The notes below the pieces were generated by a model. It did not search any database, was not told where the DNA came from, and saw only the letters and a list, made by a program, of their open reading frames with translations. Shown here piece by piece: positions 53,544 through 61,432 of a stretch of DNA of 64,000 nucleotides (position 1 is the stretch's first letter; the number at the start of each line of letters is the position of its first letter). Made by a program: the position numbers and the translations under genes. Source of the stretch: Halorussus limi (lineage in GTDB: Archaea > Halobacteriota > Halobacteria > Halobacteriales > Haladaptataceae); NCBI RefSeq assembly GCF_023238205.1, contig NZ_CP096659.1:3489626-3553625 (forward strand), written 5' to 3'.

Positions 53544-54575
53544 ATGACGAACACCCGACTCTGCCGAACGTTCCAGACCGCGCCCGCTGGCGTCCCCCGC
53601 GACGACAGCGCGAAGTACCTCGTCTCCGGCCTCGCGGCCGAGGGCTGGCAGGCGCCCGACTGGCTGGTTCCCGACCTCGAAGACGGCACCGCGCCCGACC
53701 TCAAGGACGAGGCGCTGGCGAACGTCCGGGACCTCCTGCCGGAGTACGCGCCCGACTTCGCGGGCGAAATCTGGCCCCGCGTCGAGTGGGGCTACGACGA
53801 CGAGGCGACCCGCGAACGCGGCCGCGACCAGATAGCGACGCTCGCGGCGTCGGTCGGCGACCACCTCGACGGCGTGGTCGTGCCGAAGGTCGGCCGACTC
53901 GACGACGTGAAGGCGGCCGAGGCCGCGGTCGAAGCCGCGGTGCAGGAGTCGGGCCGCGAAATCGAGATGGCGATAATCGTCGAGACCGCGCGCGCTCGGT
54001 CGGACCTCCGGGAAATCGCGCAGTTCGGCCGCGACTCGCGGCTCTCGGCGCTCGTCTTCGGCCCGGTGGACTACGCCGCGGAACTCGGCGGTCGGGACGT
54101 CGGCGGCCCGGAGGGCGGGCCGAACTGGCCCGGCCTCTACGAGGCGATGTCGAACGAGGCCAGCGCGAACGACCTGCTGGCAATCGGCGGTCCCTTCGAC
54201 AAACTGTTCCGGGAGCGCGCGGGCGTGACGTTCTACAACGGCGACGAGTACGCCGCGCACGTCGAGCGCGAGGCCCGCGTCGGACTCGACGGCAGTTGGT
54301 CGCTCCACCCGAACCAGACCGAGCAGGCCAACCGCATCCACCTGCCCACCGACGCCGAACTCCGCGAGGCGGTTCGGAAGATAGAGGCATTCACGGAGGC
54401 GAAAGACGAGGGGACCGGCGCGGTCTCCATCGACGGCCAGATGGTGGACGAGGCGACCCTGAAGAACTTCGAGAACACGGTCGAGACGGTCCGGGCGGTC
54501 CACGACGCCCGCGAGTCCCAGACCCGGGAGTGCTACGACGCCGACCTGCTGGAGCGCGCGCTCGCGGTCGGGTGA
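53544..54575 (+). CDS. mcl: Beta-methylmalyl-CoA (L-malyl-CoA) lyase, CitE-like
   Basis: The 343-residue aldolase has the CitE-type TIM-barrel motifs YLVSGLAAEGWQAPDWLVPD, VPKVGRLDDVKAAE, MAIIVETARARSDLREI (Glu ligand of Mg2+) and LVFGPVDYAAELGG (Asp ligand). It splits beta-methylmalyl-CoA to glyoxylate and propionyl-CoA, ending the branch that replaces the glyoxylate cycle. It starts 35 bases after mch; the repeated hairpin after the stop codon may end the operon. Confidence 0.9.
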   Translation: MTNTRLCRTFQTAPAGVPRDDSAKYLVSGLAAEGWQAPDWLVPDLEDGTAPDLKDEALANVRDLLPEYAPDFAGEIWPRVEWGYDDEATRERGRDQIATLAASVGDHLDGVVVPKVGRLDDVKAAEAAVEAAVQESGREIEMAIIVETARARSDLREIAQFGRDSRLSALVFGPVDYAAELGGRDVGGPEGGPNWPGLYEAMSNEASANDLLAIGGPFDKLFRERAGVTFYNGDEYAAHVEREARVGLDGSWSLHPNQTEQANRIHLPTDAELREAVRKIEAFTEAKDEGTGAVSIDGQMVDEATLKNFENTVETVRAVHDARESQTRECYDADLLERALAVG

Positions 54576-54587
54576 AGCGCGAGAGCC

Positions 54588-54651
54588 GCGAGCAGATGCA
54601 CTGCTCGCGGTATCGCTCCCGTCAGAAGGACGGTGGGATTGGGATTTGAAC
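54588..54651. repeat. 64-bp direct repeat, copy 1 (with 8-bp hairpin)
   Basis: This exactly matches 54751-54814. The first 21 bases form a perfect hairpin (GCGAGCAG-atgca-CTGCTCGC). The last 22 are the 3' end of the nearby tRNA-Ser read on the minus strand. The copy sits 12 bases after the mcl stop codon and may serve as its terminator. Confidence 0.9.
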
Positions 54652-54727
54652 TACGCCGAGACGGTCCGGGCGTGCGGCGCTTCGCGCCGTTCCGGGCGTG
54701 CGACTCGTCTACTTCAAATCCCACCGT
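54630..54727 (-). repeat. tRNA-derived palindromic element B
   Basis: The left arm (54630-54651) copies the tRNA-Ser 3' end; the right arm (54711-54727) is an inverted shorter copy. The core repeats TCCGGGCGTGCG (54665-54676, 54691-54702) around a hairpin CGGCGC-TTC-GCGCCG. The core matches element A beside the tRNA-like gene at 4811-4860. Confidence 0.75.
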
Positions 54728-54750
54728 ACGCCGAAAGCGCTCGCGGACTG

Positions 54751-54814
54751 GCGAGCAGATGCACTGCTCGCGGTATCGCTCCCGTCAGAAGGACGGTGGG
54801 ATTGGGATTTGAAC
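54751..54814. repeat. 64-bp direct repeat, copy 2 (overlapping tRNA-Ser 3' end)
   Basis: Identical to 54588-54651 at 163 bp distance. It includes the last 21 bases of tRNA-Ser and the sequence right behind it, so this is probably the parent copy. Confidence 0.9.
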
Positions 54815-54876
54815 CCAAGAGGCATGACGCCACCTGCTTTCAAGGCAGGCGCAATAGGCCGCTCTGCCATCCCACC
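54794..54876 (-). tRNA. tRNA-Ser (anticodon TGA)
   Basis: Minus-strand class II tRNA: acceptor GGTGGGA/TCCCACC, discriminator G, anticodon stem CCTGC/GCAGG with loop CTTGAAA (TGA), a long variable arm (TGGCGTCATGCC region) and T-arm TTGGG-TTCAAAT-CCCAA. All stems pair. No intron, no encoded CCA. Its 3' end is repeated downstream. Confidence 0.95.
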
Positions 54877-54904
54877 GCGCGGTCCAAGCTACCGACTCGT
54901 CCGT

Positions 54905-55666
54905 CTAAGAACTGTCGGTCTGCGTTCGAACCAACTCGGGGCCGGCGTCGCCGTCCGCGACCCGCAGGCCCCACTCGCGGAGCAGGGTCGCGGTGTGTTC
55001 CGGAACGATGCGTCCGGCCGCGGCGCGGGCGTTGAGTTCGGGCACGAGCGAGAGGAGGTCGGTCCCCGTCGCCACCCGGGTCTCGGTCGGGAGGAACCCG
55101 ACCTCGTGGCCTGCATCGACCGCGCGGTCGGTCAGCGTCTCGACCGCGGGCGAAGCGTAGGCGCCCTCGAAGTCGATGGTGTCGGTGAAGCCGGCGAAGT
55201 GGACCCGGCCGCGCTCGCTCGGCCCGAGGACCACCTCGTTGCGCCGGAGTTTCATCGCGGCGCTGTCGATTTCCTTCCGGGTGAGCATCGGCGCGGTGCC
55301 GGGGACGACCGCGGCCGACTGGGCGTCTTCCTCGCCGAGCAGGTGCGAGACGGTGTTGCCCGCGCGGGCGGCGAACGTCGACCCGACCTGCACCTCGAAC
55401 CGGGCCTCGTCGTGGTCCGAGAGAGCGTCGGTGACGAGCGCCCGGACCTCCGCCTCGGCGCTCCGGTCGCTCGCGTCGGCGGACTCCTCGTCGCGGTAGT
55501 TGACGAGGAGTTCGCCGCCGCTCCGCTCGGCCGCTCGGACGGTGTCTTTCAGCATCGCGGCGTAGAGGTCGGCCGCCTCCTCCTCCGAGAGCGGCGACGA
55601 CTCGGCGAGTTCCGGCAGTACCAGCCCCGGCCGCGGCGGGTCCGCGAAGACGGCGATGACAGTCAT
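54905..55666 (-). CDS. DUF2064-type glycosyl/nucleotidyl-transferase-like protein
   Basis: The 253-residue protein begins TVIAVFADPPRPGLVLPEL and later has GTAPMLTRKEIDSAAMKLRR and VVLGPSERGRVHFAGF. This is the GT-A-like pattern of DUF2064, whose members are often linked to sugar or cofactor nucleotide transfer. The metal-binding DxD seen in classical GT-A enzymes is not obvious, so activity is uncertain. It stands alone, facing the small membrane gene. Confidence 0.75.
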   Translation of the reverse strand: MTVIAVFADPPRPGLVLPELAESSPLSEEEAADLYAAMLKDTVRAAERSGGELLVNYRDEESADASDRSAEAEVRALVTDALSDHDEARFEVQVGSTFAARAGNTVSHLLGEEDAQSAAVVPGTAPMLTRKEIDSAAMKLRRNEVVLGPSERGRVHFAGFTDTIDFEGAYASPAVETLTDRAVDAGHEVGFLPTETRVATGTDLLSLVPELNARAAAGRIVPEHTATLLREWGLRVADGDAGPELVRTQTDSS

Positions 55667-55827
55667 ACCTCACTCTCGGTGGGCCGCGGCCTTGAAAGTC
55701 GTCATTCCCGCTCCGGCGAAGTCGGTTCGTCGCCTCGGCCGCAGCCGAGGTAACACCGGCGAGTCGGGTGACGCCCACCGACGGCGAAAAGCCCCGTTTT
55801 TTGTCGGCGGCGACCCTCCCCTCGCGT

Positions 55828-56031
55828 ATGAACTGGTGGAAGCCACTCGCGGCGCTGTCGGTCGCGTTGGTCGCGTTCGTCGCGGTCGGCGCGCTGGTCG
55901 GACTGGTCCAGGAGGTCCTCGGAAGCGTCGCGGCGCTCGCGGTCGTCGCCCTGCTACTCGTCGCGGTCGTCGCGGCGAGCAAGGCCGGCACGTCGCCGAA
56001 CCGCTGGCTGTCGAACCCCTACTGGGAGTGA
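55828..56031 (+). CDS. Small two-helix membrane protein
   Basis: The 67-residue protein has two hydrophobic helices (PLAALSVALVAFVAVGALVG and SVAALAVVALLLVAVVAA) and a short polar tail ending NRWLSNPYWE. ATG 55828 is preferred over 55768 because the extension is polar and unlike a signal. Function unknown. It is convergent with the UDG-like gene. Confidence 0.7.
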   Translation: MNWWKPLAALSVALVAFVAVGALVGLVQEVLGSVAALAVVALLLVAVVAASKAGTSPNRWLSNPYWE

Positions 56032-56065
56032 GGGCCGAGACCGGGACTCGCGCCCGCCTCGTCTC

Positions 56066-56698
56066 TCAGCGACCCCGCCGACCCTTCGTCTGGCGGTAGT
56101 CCCGGTCCATCAGCGACGAGAAGTGGTCGAGGAACGCCTCGCGTTCGGCGTCGGTCTGGTCGAGCGGGTCGGTCATCGGGACGATTTCGAAGCCCCGGCC
56201 CCGAATCGTCGTCGCGTGGTCCGCGCTCGCGTCGAACTCCTCGGCGGGGGTCGTGGTGTACTCGGTCGCGATTTCGGTCAGCGCGCGCTGGCCGACCGGC
56301 ACGAGGATTTCGGGGTTTATCATGCGAATCTCGGCGTTGAGGTAGGGCTCGCAGGTCCGAATCTCGTCGTCGGTCGGCGACCGGTCGGGGTCCCGACACC
56401 GCGCGAGGTAGGTCAGAAAGGCGTTTTCGAGTTCGGGGTCGTCGGCGCTCGGCAGGGAGTTGTTGAGACCGAGCAGACCGAGGACGTGCTGGAGGGCCTC
56501 GCCGCGCTCGTCGCCCGTGAAGGGGACGCCCGTCCGGTCGGCGCCCGGACCGGGCGCCTCGCCGACGAACAGGAAGTCCGCGCCCACGTCGCCGTACCCG
56601 TGGACGACCCGCTCGCGGGTCGCACAGAGTTCCGGGCAGTTCTCGCAGTCGGCGTCCATCCCGAACGGGTTCGAGCGAGTCTGCTGGTTCGCGTCCAT
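56066..56698 (-). CDS. Uracil-DNA glycosylase superfamily protein, family-4-like with Fe-S cysteines
   Basis: The 210-residue protein has four cysteines (18, 21, 101, 116) spaced C-x2-C...C-x14-C as in the 4Fe-4S family 4 UDGs. It also has motif 1 GEAPGPGADRTGVPF and a fitting CR...P-type strand (ARCRDPDRSP). The usual C-terminal HPS-like motif is not visible; that position reads VPMTDPLDQTD. It probably binds or repairs uracil DNA, but loss of the His motif leaves doubt about activity. ATG 56698 is chosen because family similarity begins soon after and the upstream extension is Arg-rich. Confidence 0.8.
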   Translation of the reverse strand: MDANQQTRSNPFGMDADCENCPELCATRERVVHGYGDVGADFLFVGEAPGPGADRTGVPFTGDERGEALQHVLGLLGLNNSLPSADDPELENAFLTYLARCRDPDRSPTDDEIRTCEPYLNAEIRMINPEILVPVGQRALTEIATEYTTTPAEEFDASADHATTIRGRGFEIVPMTDPLDQTDAEREAFLDHFSSLMDRDYRQTKGRRGR

Positions 56699-56754
56699 CG
56701 TCGGAATCGAGGGGCGCGCGCGGTAAAAACCGGTCGGAGCGACCCGGCGGCCTC

Positions 56755-57660
56755 TCAGTACCGGTCGTCGTCGGTGCCGAGCGCCTTCCGGAGGTACGGT
56801 TCGACCCGCTCGAAGCGGTCGCCCGGCGCGACTCGGTCGCGTTCCCGGTCGTGGGCGACCATCCCGAACTCGGCGAGTTTCGGCAGGTGGACGTGGCGGA
56901 GGGAGGTGGCGGCCCGCTCGTAGGCCACCGAACTCCGGGCGGCGACCCGGTCGGCGAGGTCCGGAACGGAAATCGGGTCGCCGTCCGCGACCGCGTCGAG
57001 GACCCAGCGGCGACGGGGGTCGGCGACGGCCTCGAAGCAGTCGTCGACCGAAGGGCGGGCGACCCCGGCAGTCTGGGCCTCGACGGTCTCGACGACCGTG
57101 TCGAACAGCGAGGCCACCTGGCGGACGACGCGTCGGTCGTGGGCCGCGGGTCGCAGGCAGAAGTAGCCGACCGCGTCGCGGGCGTCGAGGGCGCGGAGGA
57201 ACTCGGGGAGAAACGCGGCGGCCGACGCGGCGTCGAGGTGGCCGAGAAGGTCGGTCAGCGAGTCGAAGTAGACGACGGTTCGGCCCTCGTCGGGCCACGC
57301 GTCGATATACCCCGTCACGGCGTCGCGCAGTTCGTCGGTGTCGGTCGGGTCCGCCACGCCCCGGAGCGGCGTCCGGTCGGCAGACAGCGGCGCGGACGTG
57401 GCGGCCGAGGAGCGCATCTGTTCGCCGACGCTGACGACGCCGACGTTCCGGGGCGGACGGTCAACCCGGTCGCGCCACTCGTGGAGGAAGCGCTCGGACT
57501 GTCGGTAGGTCACCGCGACCGTCTCGGTGGGCGTCTCGGTCAGGAGGTCGAACAGTACGTCGAATCGCGAGTTCTCGTCGCTCGTCCGGCGCTGGACCAG
57601 TGTATGCGGGTCGCCGTCTACGCACGTCCGGACGAGTCTCGTATCTTGCACACCACTCAC
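56755..57660 (-). CDS. Haloarchaeal regulator: DUF7504-like ATPase-fold domain plus winged helix
   Basis: The 301-residue protein has an N-terminal RecA-like half without a clear Walker A (LLTETPTETVAVTYRQSERF; TVVYFDSLTDLLGHLD resembles a Walker B strand). A DUF7344-type winged helix forms the last 90 residues (CFEAVADPRRRWVLDAVADG). Such proteins are probable transcription regulators of unknown signal. It follows the HalOD1 gene by 4 bases and is cotranscribed with it. Confidence 0.78.
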   Translation of the reverse strand: MSGVQDTRLVRTCVDGDPHTLVQRRTSDENSRFDVLFDLLTETPTETVAVTYRQSERFLHEWRDRVDRPPRNVGVVSVGEQMRSSAATSAPLSADRTPLRGVADPTDTDELRDAVTGYIDAWPDEGRTVVYFDSLTDLLGHLDAASAAAFLPEFLRALDARDAVGYFCLRPAAHDRRVVRQVASLFDTVVETVEAQTAGVARPSVDDCFEAVADPRRRWVLDAVADGDPISVPDLADRVAARSSVAYERAATSLRHVHLPKLAEFGMVAHDRERDRVAPGDRFERVEPYLRKALGTDDDRY

Positions 57661-57664
57661 CTCC

Positions 57665-57985
57665 TCACTCGTCGTCCGATACCGGTTCGTCTACGATTCG
57701 GACGCGTCCGTCGCTCCGCACGAGGACTTCGAGGCCGCAGACGCGGAAGGTAGCCTGGGCCTCGCCCTCGCTGTCGACGAACAGCGAGTCGAGTGCGTCC
57801 GGGTCGATTCTGTCGGCGACCGGGATGACCGTCGTCGTCGGGTCGACGTCCGCGACTTCGGCTATCGCTTCGATGACGACGTCGCTCAGCATCGCCGGAC
57901 CGTCCGGGTCGTACGTCGCGCGGTAGACGCCGGAACGGTCGGGCGCTTCGGTCAGGCCCGGGTTATCGTCGATATCATTTCCCAT
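57665..57985 (-). CDS. HalOD1-domain protein
   Basis: The 106-residue protein consists of a HalOD1 output domain (VYRATYDPDGPAMLSDVVIE, AEVADVDPTTTVIPVADRID, ALDSLF, ATFRVCGLEVLVRSDGRVRI), a haloarchaea-only module. ATG 57985 is chosen from the conserved start; the TATA box TTTATTATT (minus strand, near 58030) lies about 45 bases upstream. It precedes the DUF7504-like regulator in one transcript. Confidence 0.85.
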   Translation of the reverse strand: MGNDIDDNPGLTEAPDRSGVYRATYDPDGPAMLSDVVIEAIAEVADVDPTTTVIPVADRIDPDALDSLFVDSEGEAQATFRVCGLEVLVRSDGRVRIVDEPVSDDE

Positions 57986-58270
57986 GTTACTTTTGGACAC
58001 GTTTCCCGACTCCACTTCTTTTTCAGTTTGAAGGAATAATAAATTTATGGCGTTTATCGGTGGCGACTTCGAAACGGTGAGCCGAGTGACGGAACTGATT
58101 CCGAGGTCGGTCGCGACGTCTCTGTCGGTGCCGGCGACCACCGGCCGCCCCCGGCGAGAAACGGTTCACGTCTGTTAGAAACCTCCCATTACGTCGCTCT
58201 CGGCGAGTGAGAGCGTAGAACTATTGCCGGCATTTAATCCGCTCCCCGAGGAGTATCCGACGGGGGTTTC

Positions 58271-58909
58271 ATGACAGAGAACACATCCCGTCGGCGCTTT
58301 CTGAAAGCGGCGGCAGCGACAGGCGCATTGGCCGGTCTGAACGCGACGGTCCTCGCACAGGGCCAGAACGAGGAGGTAATCCTGCTCGGCGGATACACCC
58401 AAGGGTGGCAGGGCTACCGTCTCCCGGGCGGAGCGAGCGCGTCGGGAACGGCGAACCCGACGCTGACGCTGCAGGAGGGGACGACCTACACCCTGATGTG
58501 GCAGAACGGCGACGGCGTAGGCCACAACTTCGCCATTCAGGACTCGCAGGGGAACAACCTCCAAGTCCTCGAACCGCTCACCGTTCAGGCGGACACGTTC
58601 TCCCAGATTAACCAGACGTCCGAGGACCAGAACGTCACGCTCGACATCACGGGCGGGAACGTGACCGGCGTGAGTAACGGCACCGGCGGAAACATGACCG
58701 GCGGAAACGCGACCGGCGGTCAGCAGACGACCCAGTCGCTGGTGGCCAAGACCCAGATTCTCTCGGAGGAGGGCGCGGTGCAGGCGGTTCGCTTCACCGC
58801 CACCCCGGAGATGGCCCAGTACATCTGCATCGTCCACCCGAACACGATGGTCGGCGACATAGAGGTCCAGAGCGGTGGCGGAAGCGGCAACATGACGGGT
58901 TCGATGTAA
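58271..58909 (+). CDS. Secreted cupredoxin-like protein with dense N-glycosylation sites
   Basis: The 212-residue protein has a Tat signal (SRRRFLKAAAATGALAGL) and a type 1 copper fold: the first His in GDGVGHNFAI (about residue 83) and Cys-His-Met in YICIVHPNTM near residue 187. An insert at about 110-158 carries many N-x-S/T sites (NQTS, NVTL, NVTG, NGTG, NMTG, NATG), and NMTG recurs at the C-terminus. It probably moves electrons outside the membrane. It resembles halocyanins but lacks a lipobox. Confidence 0.85.
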   Translation: MTENTSRRRFLKAAAATGALAGLNATVLAQGQNEEVILLGGYTQGWQGYRLPGGASASGTANPTLTLQEGTTYTLMWQNGDGVGHNFAIQDSQGNNLQVLEPLTVQADTFSQINQTSEDQNVTLDITGGNVTGVSNGTGGNMTGGNATGGQQTTQSLVAKTQILSEEGAVQAVRFTATPEMAQYICIVHPNTMVGDIEVQSGGGSGNMTGSM

Positions 58910-58962
58910 CCCCGCCGTTCGACCGACAGCGAACTATCGAACTCTTTTCGACCGTCGGGAGG

Positions 58963-60129
58963 TCACTCGTTTCTCGGACTGCTCGGATGGTAGTCGGTGT
59001 CGTACTCGCCGGGTCGGTCGTCGACGCGGTCGGGGTTGATTCGCCCGCCCAACAGCATGAAGTCCACGAGCGTCAGCGCGAGCATCGCCTCCACGACCGG
59101 GACGCCCCGGGGCGGGAGGACCGGGTCGTGGCGGCCGATGACCTGCTCGTCGCGCTCCTCGCCGGCCTCCCAGTCCACGGTGGTCTGGGACTTCGGTATC
59201 GAGGTGGGCGCGTGGAGCGTCACCTCGCCGTAGATGGGTTCGCCCGTGGTGATGCCGCCCTGTAGCCCGCCGTGGTCGTTCTCGACCGGCACGGGGTCGC
59301 TCTCCTCGGGGTTCTCGGGGTCCTCGAACTCCCACTCGTCGTTGCGCTCGCTCCCGGTGTACTCGCGGGCCTCGCGGCCGAGGCCGAACTCGAAGGCCGT
59401 GGACGCCGGGACGGACATCATGGCCTGCCCGAGTCGGGCCTCGACGGAGTCGAACCGCGGCGCGCCGAGTCCGCGGGGGACGCCGCGGGCCTCGAAGTAG
59501 ATGGACCCGCCGATGGAGTCGCCCTCCTGCTGGTACTCGTCGATGCGCTCGCGCATCTTCTCTGCCGTCTCGGGGTGGGCGCACCGGACCTCGTTCTCCT
59601 CGCTGTGTTCGAGCATCTCCTCGAACGAGACTTCGGGGGCCTCGATGTCGCCGATCTGGTTGACGTGTGCCTTGAGTTCGATTCCCTCGCTGGCGAGAAT
59701 CTTCTTGGCGATGGCCCCGGCCGCGACCCAGTTGACCGTCTCGCGCGCCGACGACCGGCCGCCGCCGCCCCAGTTGCGCGTGCCGAACTTCGCGGAGTAG
59801 GTGAAGTCGCCGTGGGAGGGCCGGGGCGCGGTGACGAACGGTTCGTACTTCTCCGAGCGGGCGTCCTTGTTGTCGATGACCATCCCGATGGGCGTGCCCG
59901 TGGTGTAGCCGTCCTGTAGCCCCGACTTGATGGAGACGTGGTCGGGTTCGCCCCGACTCGTGGTAATCATCGATTGGCCGGGCTTCCGACGGTCGAGGTC
60001 GGCCTGCACGTCGTCTTCGTCGAGTTCCAGTCCGGCCGGACAACCGGAGACGGTGACGCCCATCGCCTCGCCGTGACTCTCGCCGAACGTGGTGACTTGG
60101 AAGAGGCGACCGAAGCTGTTTCCGTTCAT
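58963..60129 (-). CDS. aroC: Chorismate synthase
   Basis: The 388-residue enzyme starts MNGNSFGRLFQVTTFGESHG, the chorismate synthase signature with the active-site His, and later has GGGRSSARETVNWVAAGAIA and VPRGLGAPRFDSVEA, closing with VDDRPGEYDTDYHP. It makes chorismate from EPSP with reduced flavin. aroA, the preceding step, lies 1.3 kb away on the same strand with a transporter between. Confidence 0.97.
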   Translation of the reverse strand: MNGNSFGRLFQVTTFGESHGEAMGVTVSGCPAGLELDEDDVQADLDRRKPGQSMITTSRGEPDHVSIKSGLQDGYTTGTPIGMVIDNKDARSEKYEPFVTAPRPSHGDFTYSAKFGTRNWGGGGRSSARETVNWVAAGAIAKKILASEGIELKAHVNQIGDIEAPEVSFEEMLEHSEENEVRCAHPETAEKMRERIDEYQQEGDSIGGSIYFEARGVPRGLGAPRFDSVEARLGQAMMSVPASTAFEFGLGREAREYTGSERNDEWEFEDPENPEESDPVPVENDHGGLQGGITTGEPIYGEVTLHAPTSIPKSQTTVDWEAGEERDEQVIGRHDPVLPPRGVPVVEAMLALTLVDFMLLGGRINPDRVDDRPGEYDTDYHPSSPRNE

Positions 60130-60248
60130 TACCGGAACGTTGGTCGGGGCCGGTATTTATGGTTTGGAGTAGGCGCAAGTTGGTCCTCGACGCGCTCGCA
60201 CCGCCATCCCTTTTGTCTGTCCGGCGGAAATACCTCCACCAGCGCGCC

Positions 60249-61286
60249 ATGGTCTGGGGGACAGTCTTCGGTCAGGTCGGCGTAATCGTCGCTTCGGTCC
60301 TCGGTCTCTGGCTCGGAGCGCGGCTTCTGGTCGATTCCGCGGTTCGACTGGCCCGCCGGGCGGGGCTCTCCGAACTCGCCATCGGACTCACCGTCGTCGC
60401 GATAGGTACCTCGACGCCCGAACTCGTCGTGACCGTCGACGCCGCGCTCACCGGTGCGAGCGACATCGCGGTCGGAAACGTCGTCGGGTCGAACATCTAC
60501 AACCTCGCGTTCATCCTCGGCGTCGTGTCGCTGTTCCGAGTCGTCCCCATCGAGCGGTCGCTGGTTCACCGGGACGGACTCGCGCTCGTCGCGTCGACGC
60601 TCGTCGGGTTCGCGGCGATGCGCGACCTGACGGTCGGCCGCGCCGAGGGACTGCTGCTGGTGGGGTTGCTGGTCGTCTACACCGGTTACCTGTTCCGCGC
60701 GGAGTCCGGAGGCGACGTAGCTGACGACGGGGAGTCGTCGGCCGAAGCGTCGTCTAACGGCGGTCGGGAGTCACCGGAAACGACCGACAGCGGCCGAGAC
60801 TCGACCGACGCGTTCGCCGTCGAGCGGAACGCCTCGTGGGGCCGAGACGCGGTCCCGCTGGTCGTCGGACTGGCCGTCGTACTGGTGAGCGGCCACTACA
60901 TGGTCGAGGCGGCGACCGCACTCGCTCGCGGAGCGGGCGTCTCGGAGTGGGTCATCGGCGGGACGATAGTGGCGGCCGGTACCTCCACCCCGGAGTTCGC
61001 GGTGTCGCTGGTTGCGCTGCGGCGCGGCCGCCTCGGCGTGTCGGTTGGGAACGTCGTCGGCAGTAACCTCTTCAACCTGTTCGGCATCCTCGGACTCGGC
61101 GCCCTGATACGTCCGCTGGCGGTCTCTGGGGCGGCGATAGAGAGCATGGCGTGGCTGACGGTCGTCGTCGTCGTGATGGTGGCGGCACTCTGGTCGGGTC
61201 GGCGACTCTCCCGCGCGGAAGGCGGCCTGTTCGCGCTGTCGGAGGCGGTTCGGTGGGCGCTGGGACTCGCCGGTATCACGGGGTAG
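60249..61286 (+). CDS. Calcium/sodium antiporter (CaCA family, YrbG-like)
   Basis: The 345-residue membrane protein has two inverted alpha-repeats (VVAIGTSTPELVVTV with GNVVGSNIYNLAF; VAAGTSTPEFAVSLVA with GNVVGSNLFNLFG) joined by an acidic cytoplasmic loop (about 150-190). These bind and exchange cations. ATG 60249 is chosen because the first helix starts at once; an upstream extension is basic and unlikely. It is divergent from aroC and sits between aroC and aroA. Confidence 0.92.
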   Translation: MVWGTVFGQVGVIVASVLGLWLGARLLVDSAVRLARRAGLSELAIGLTVVAIGTSTPELVVTVDAALTGASDIAVGNVVGSNIYNLAFILGVVSLFRVVPIERSLVHRDGLALVASTLVGFAAMRDLTVGRAEGLLLVGLLVVYTGYLFRAESGGDVADDGESSAEASSNGGRESPETTDSGRDSTDAFAVERNASWGRDAVPLVVGLAVVLVSGHYMVEAATALARGAGVSEWVIGGTIVAAGTSTPEFAVSLVALRRGRLGVSVGNVVGSNLFNLFGILGLGALIRPLAVSGAAIESMAWLTVVVVVMVAALWSGRRLSRAEGGLFALSEAVRWALGLAGITG

Positions 61287-61432
61287 GGAGACGTAACAAT
61301 TACAGATGATTCTCAAAGGGCTGTATATCTTTCTCCGACATCACTTTACAAGTCCGTCGGCCACGTCCGTCCTGAGCATCCGGCAGGGGTTCGATTCGTC
61401 GGAAAAAGTACGTTTCGATGGTGCGGGAGCGA

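Noticed and set aside
4781-54814. att sites of integrated mobile elements at the two tRNA genes
   Set aside because: tRNA 3' end duplications resemble attL/attR, but only 130-160 bases lie between the copies and no integrase is nearby.
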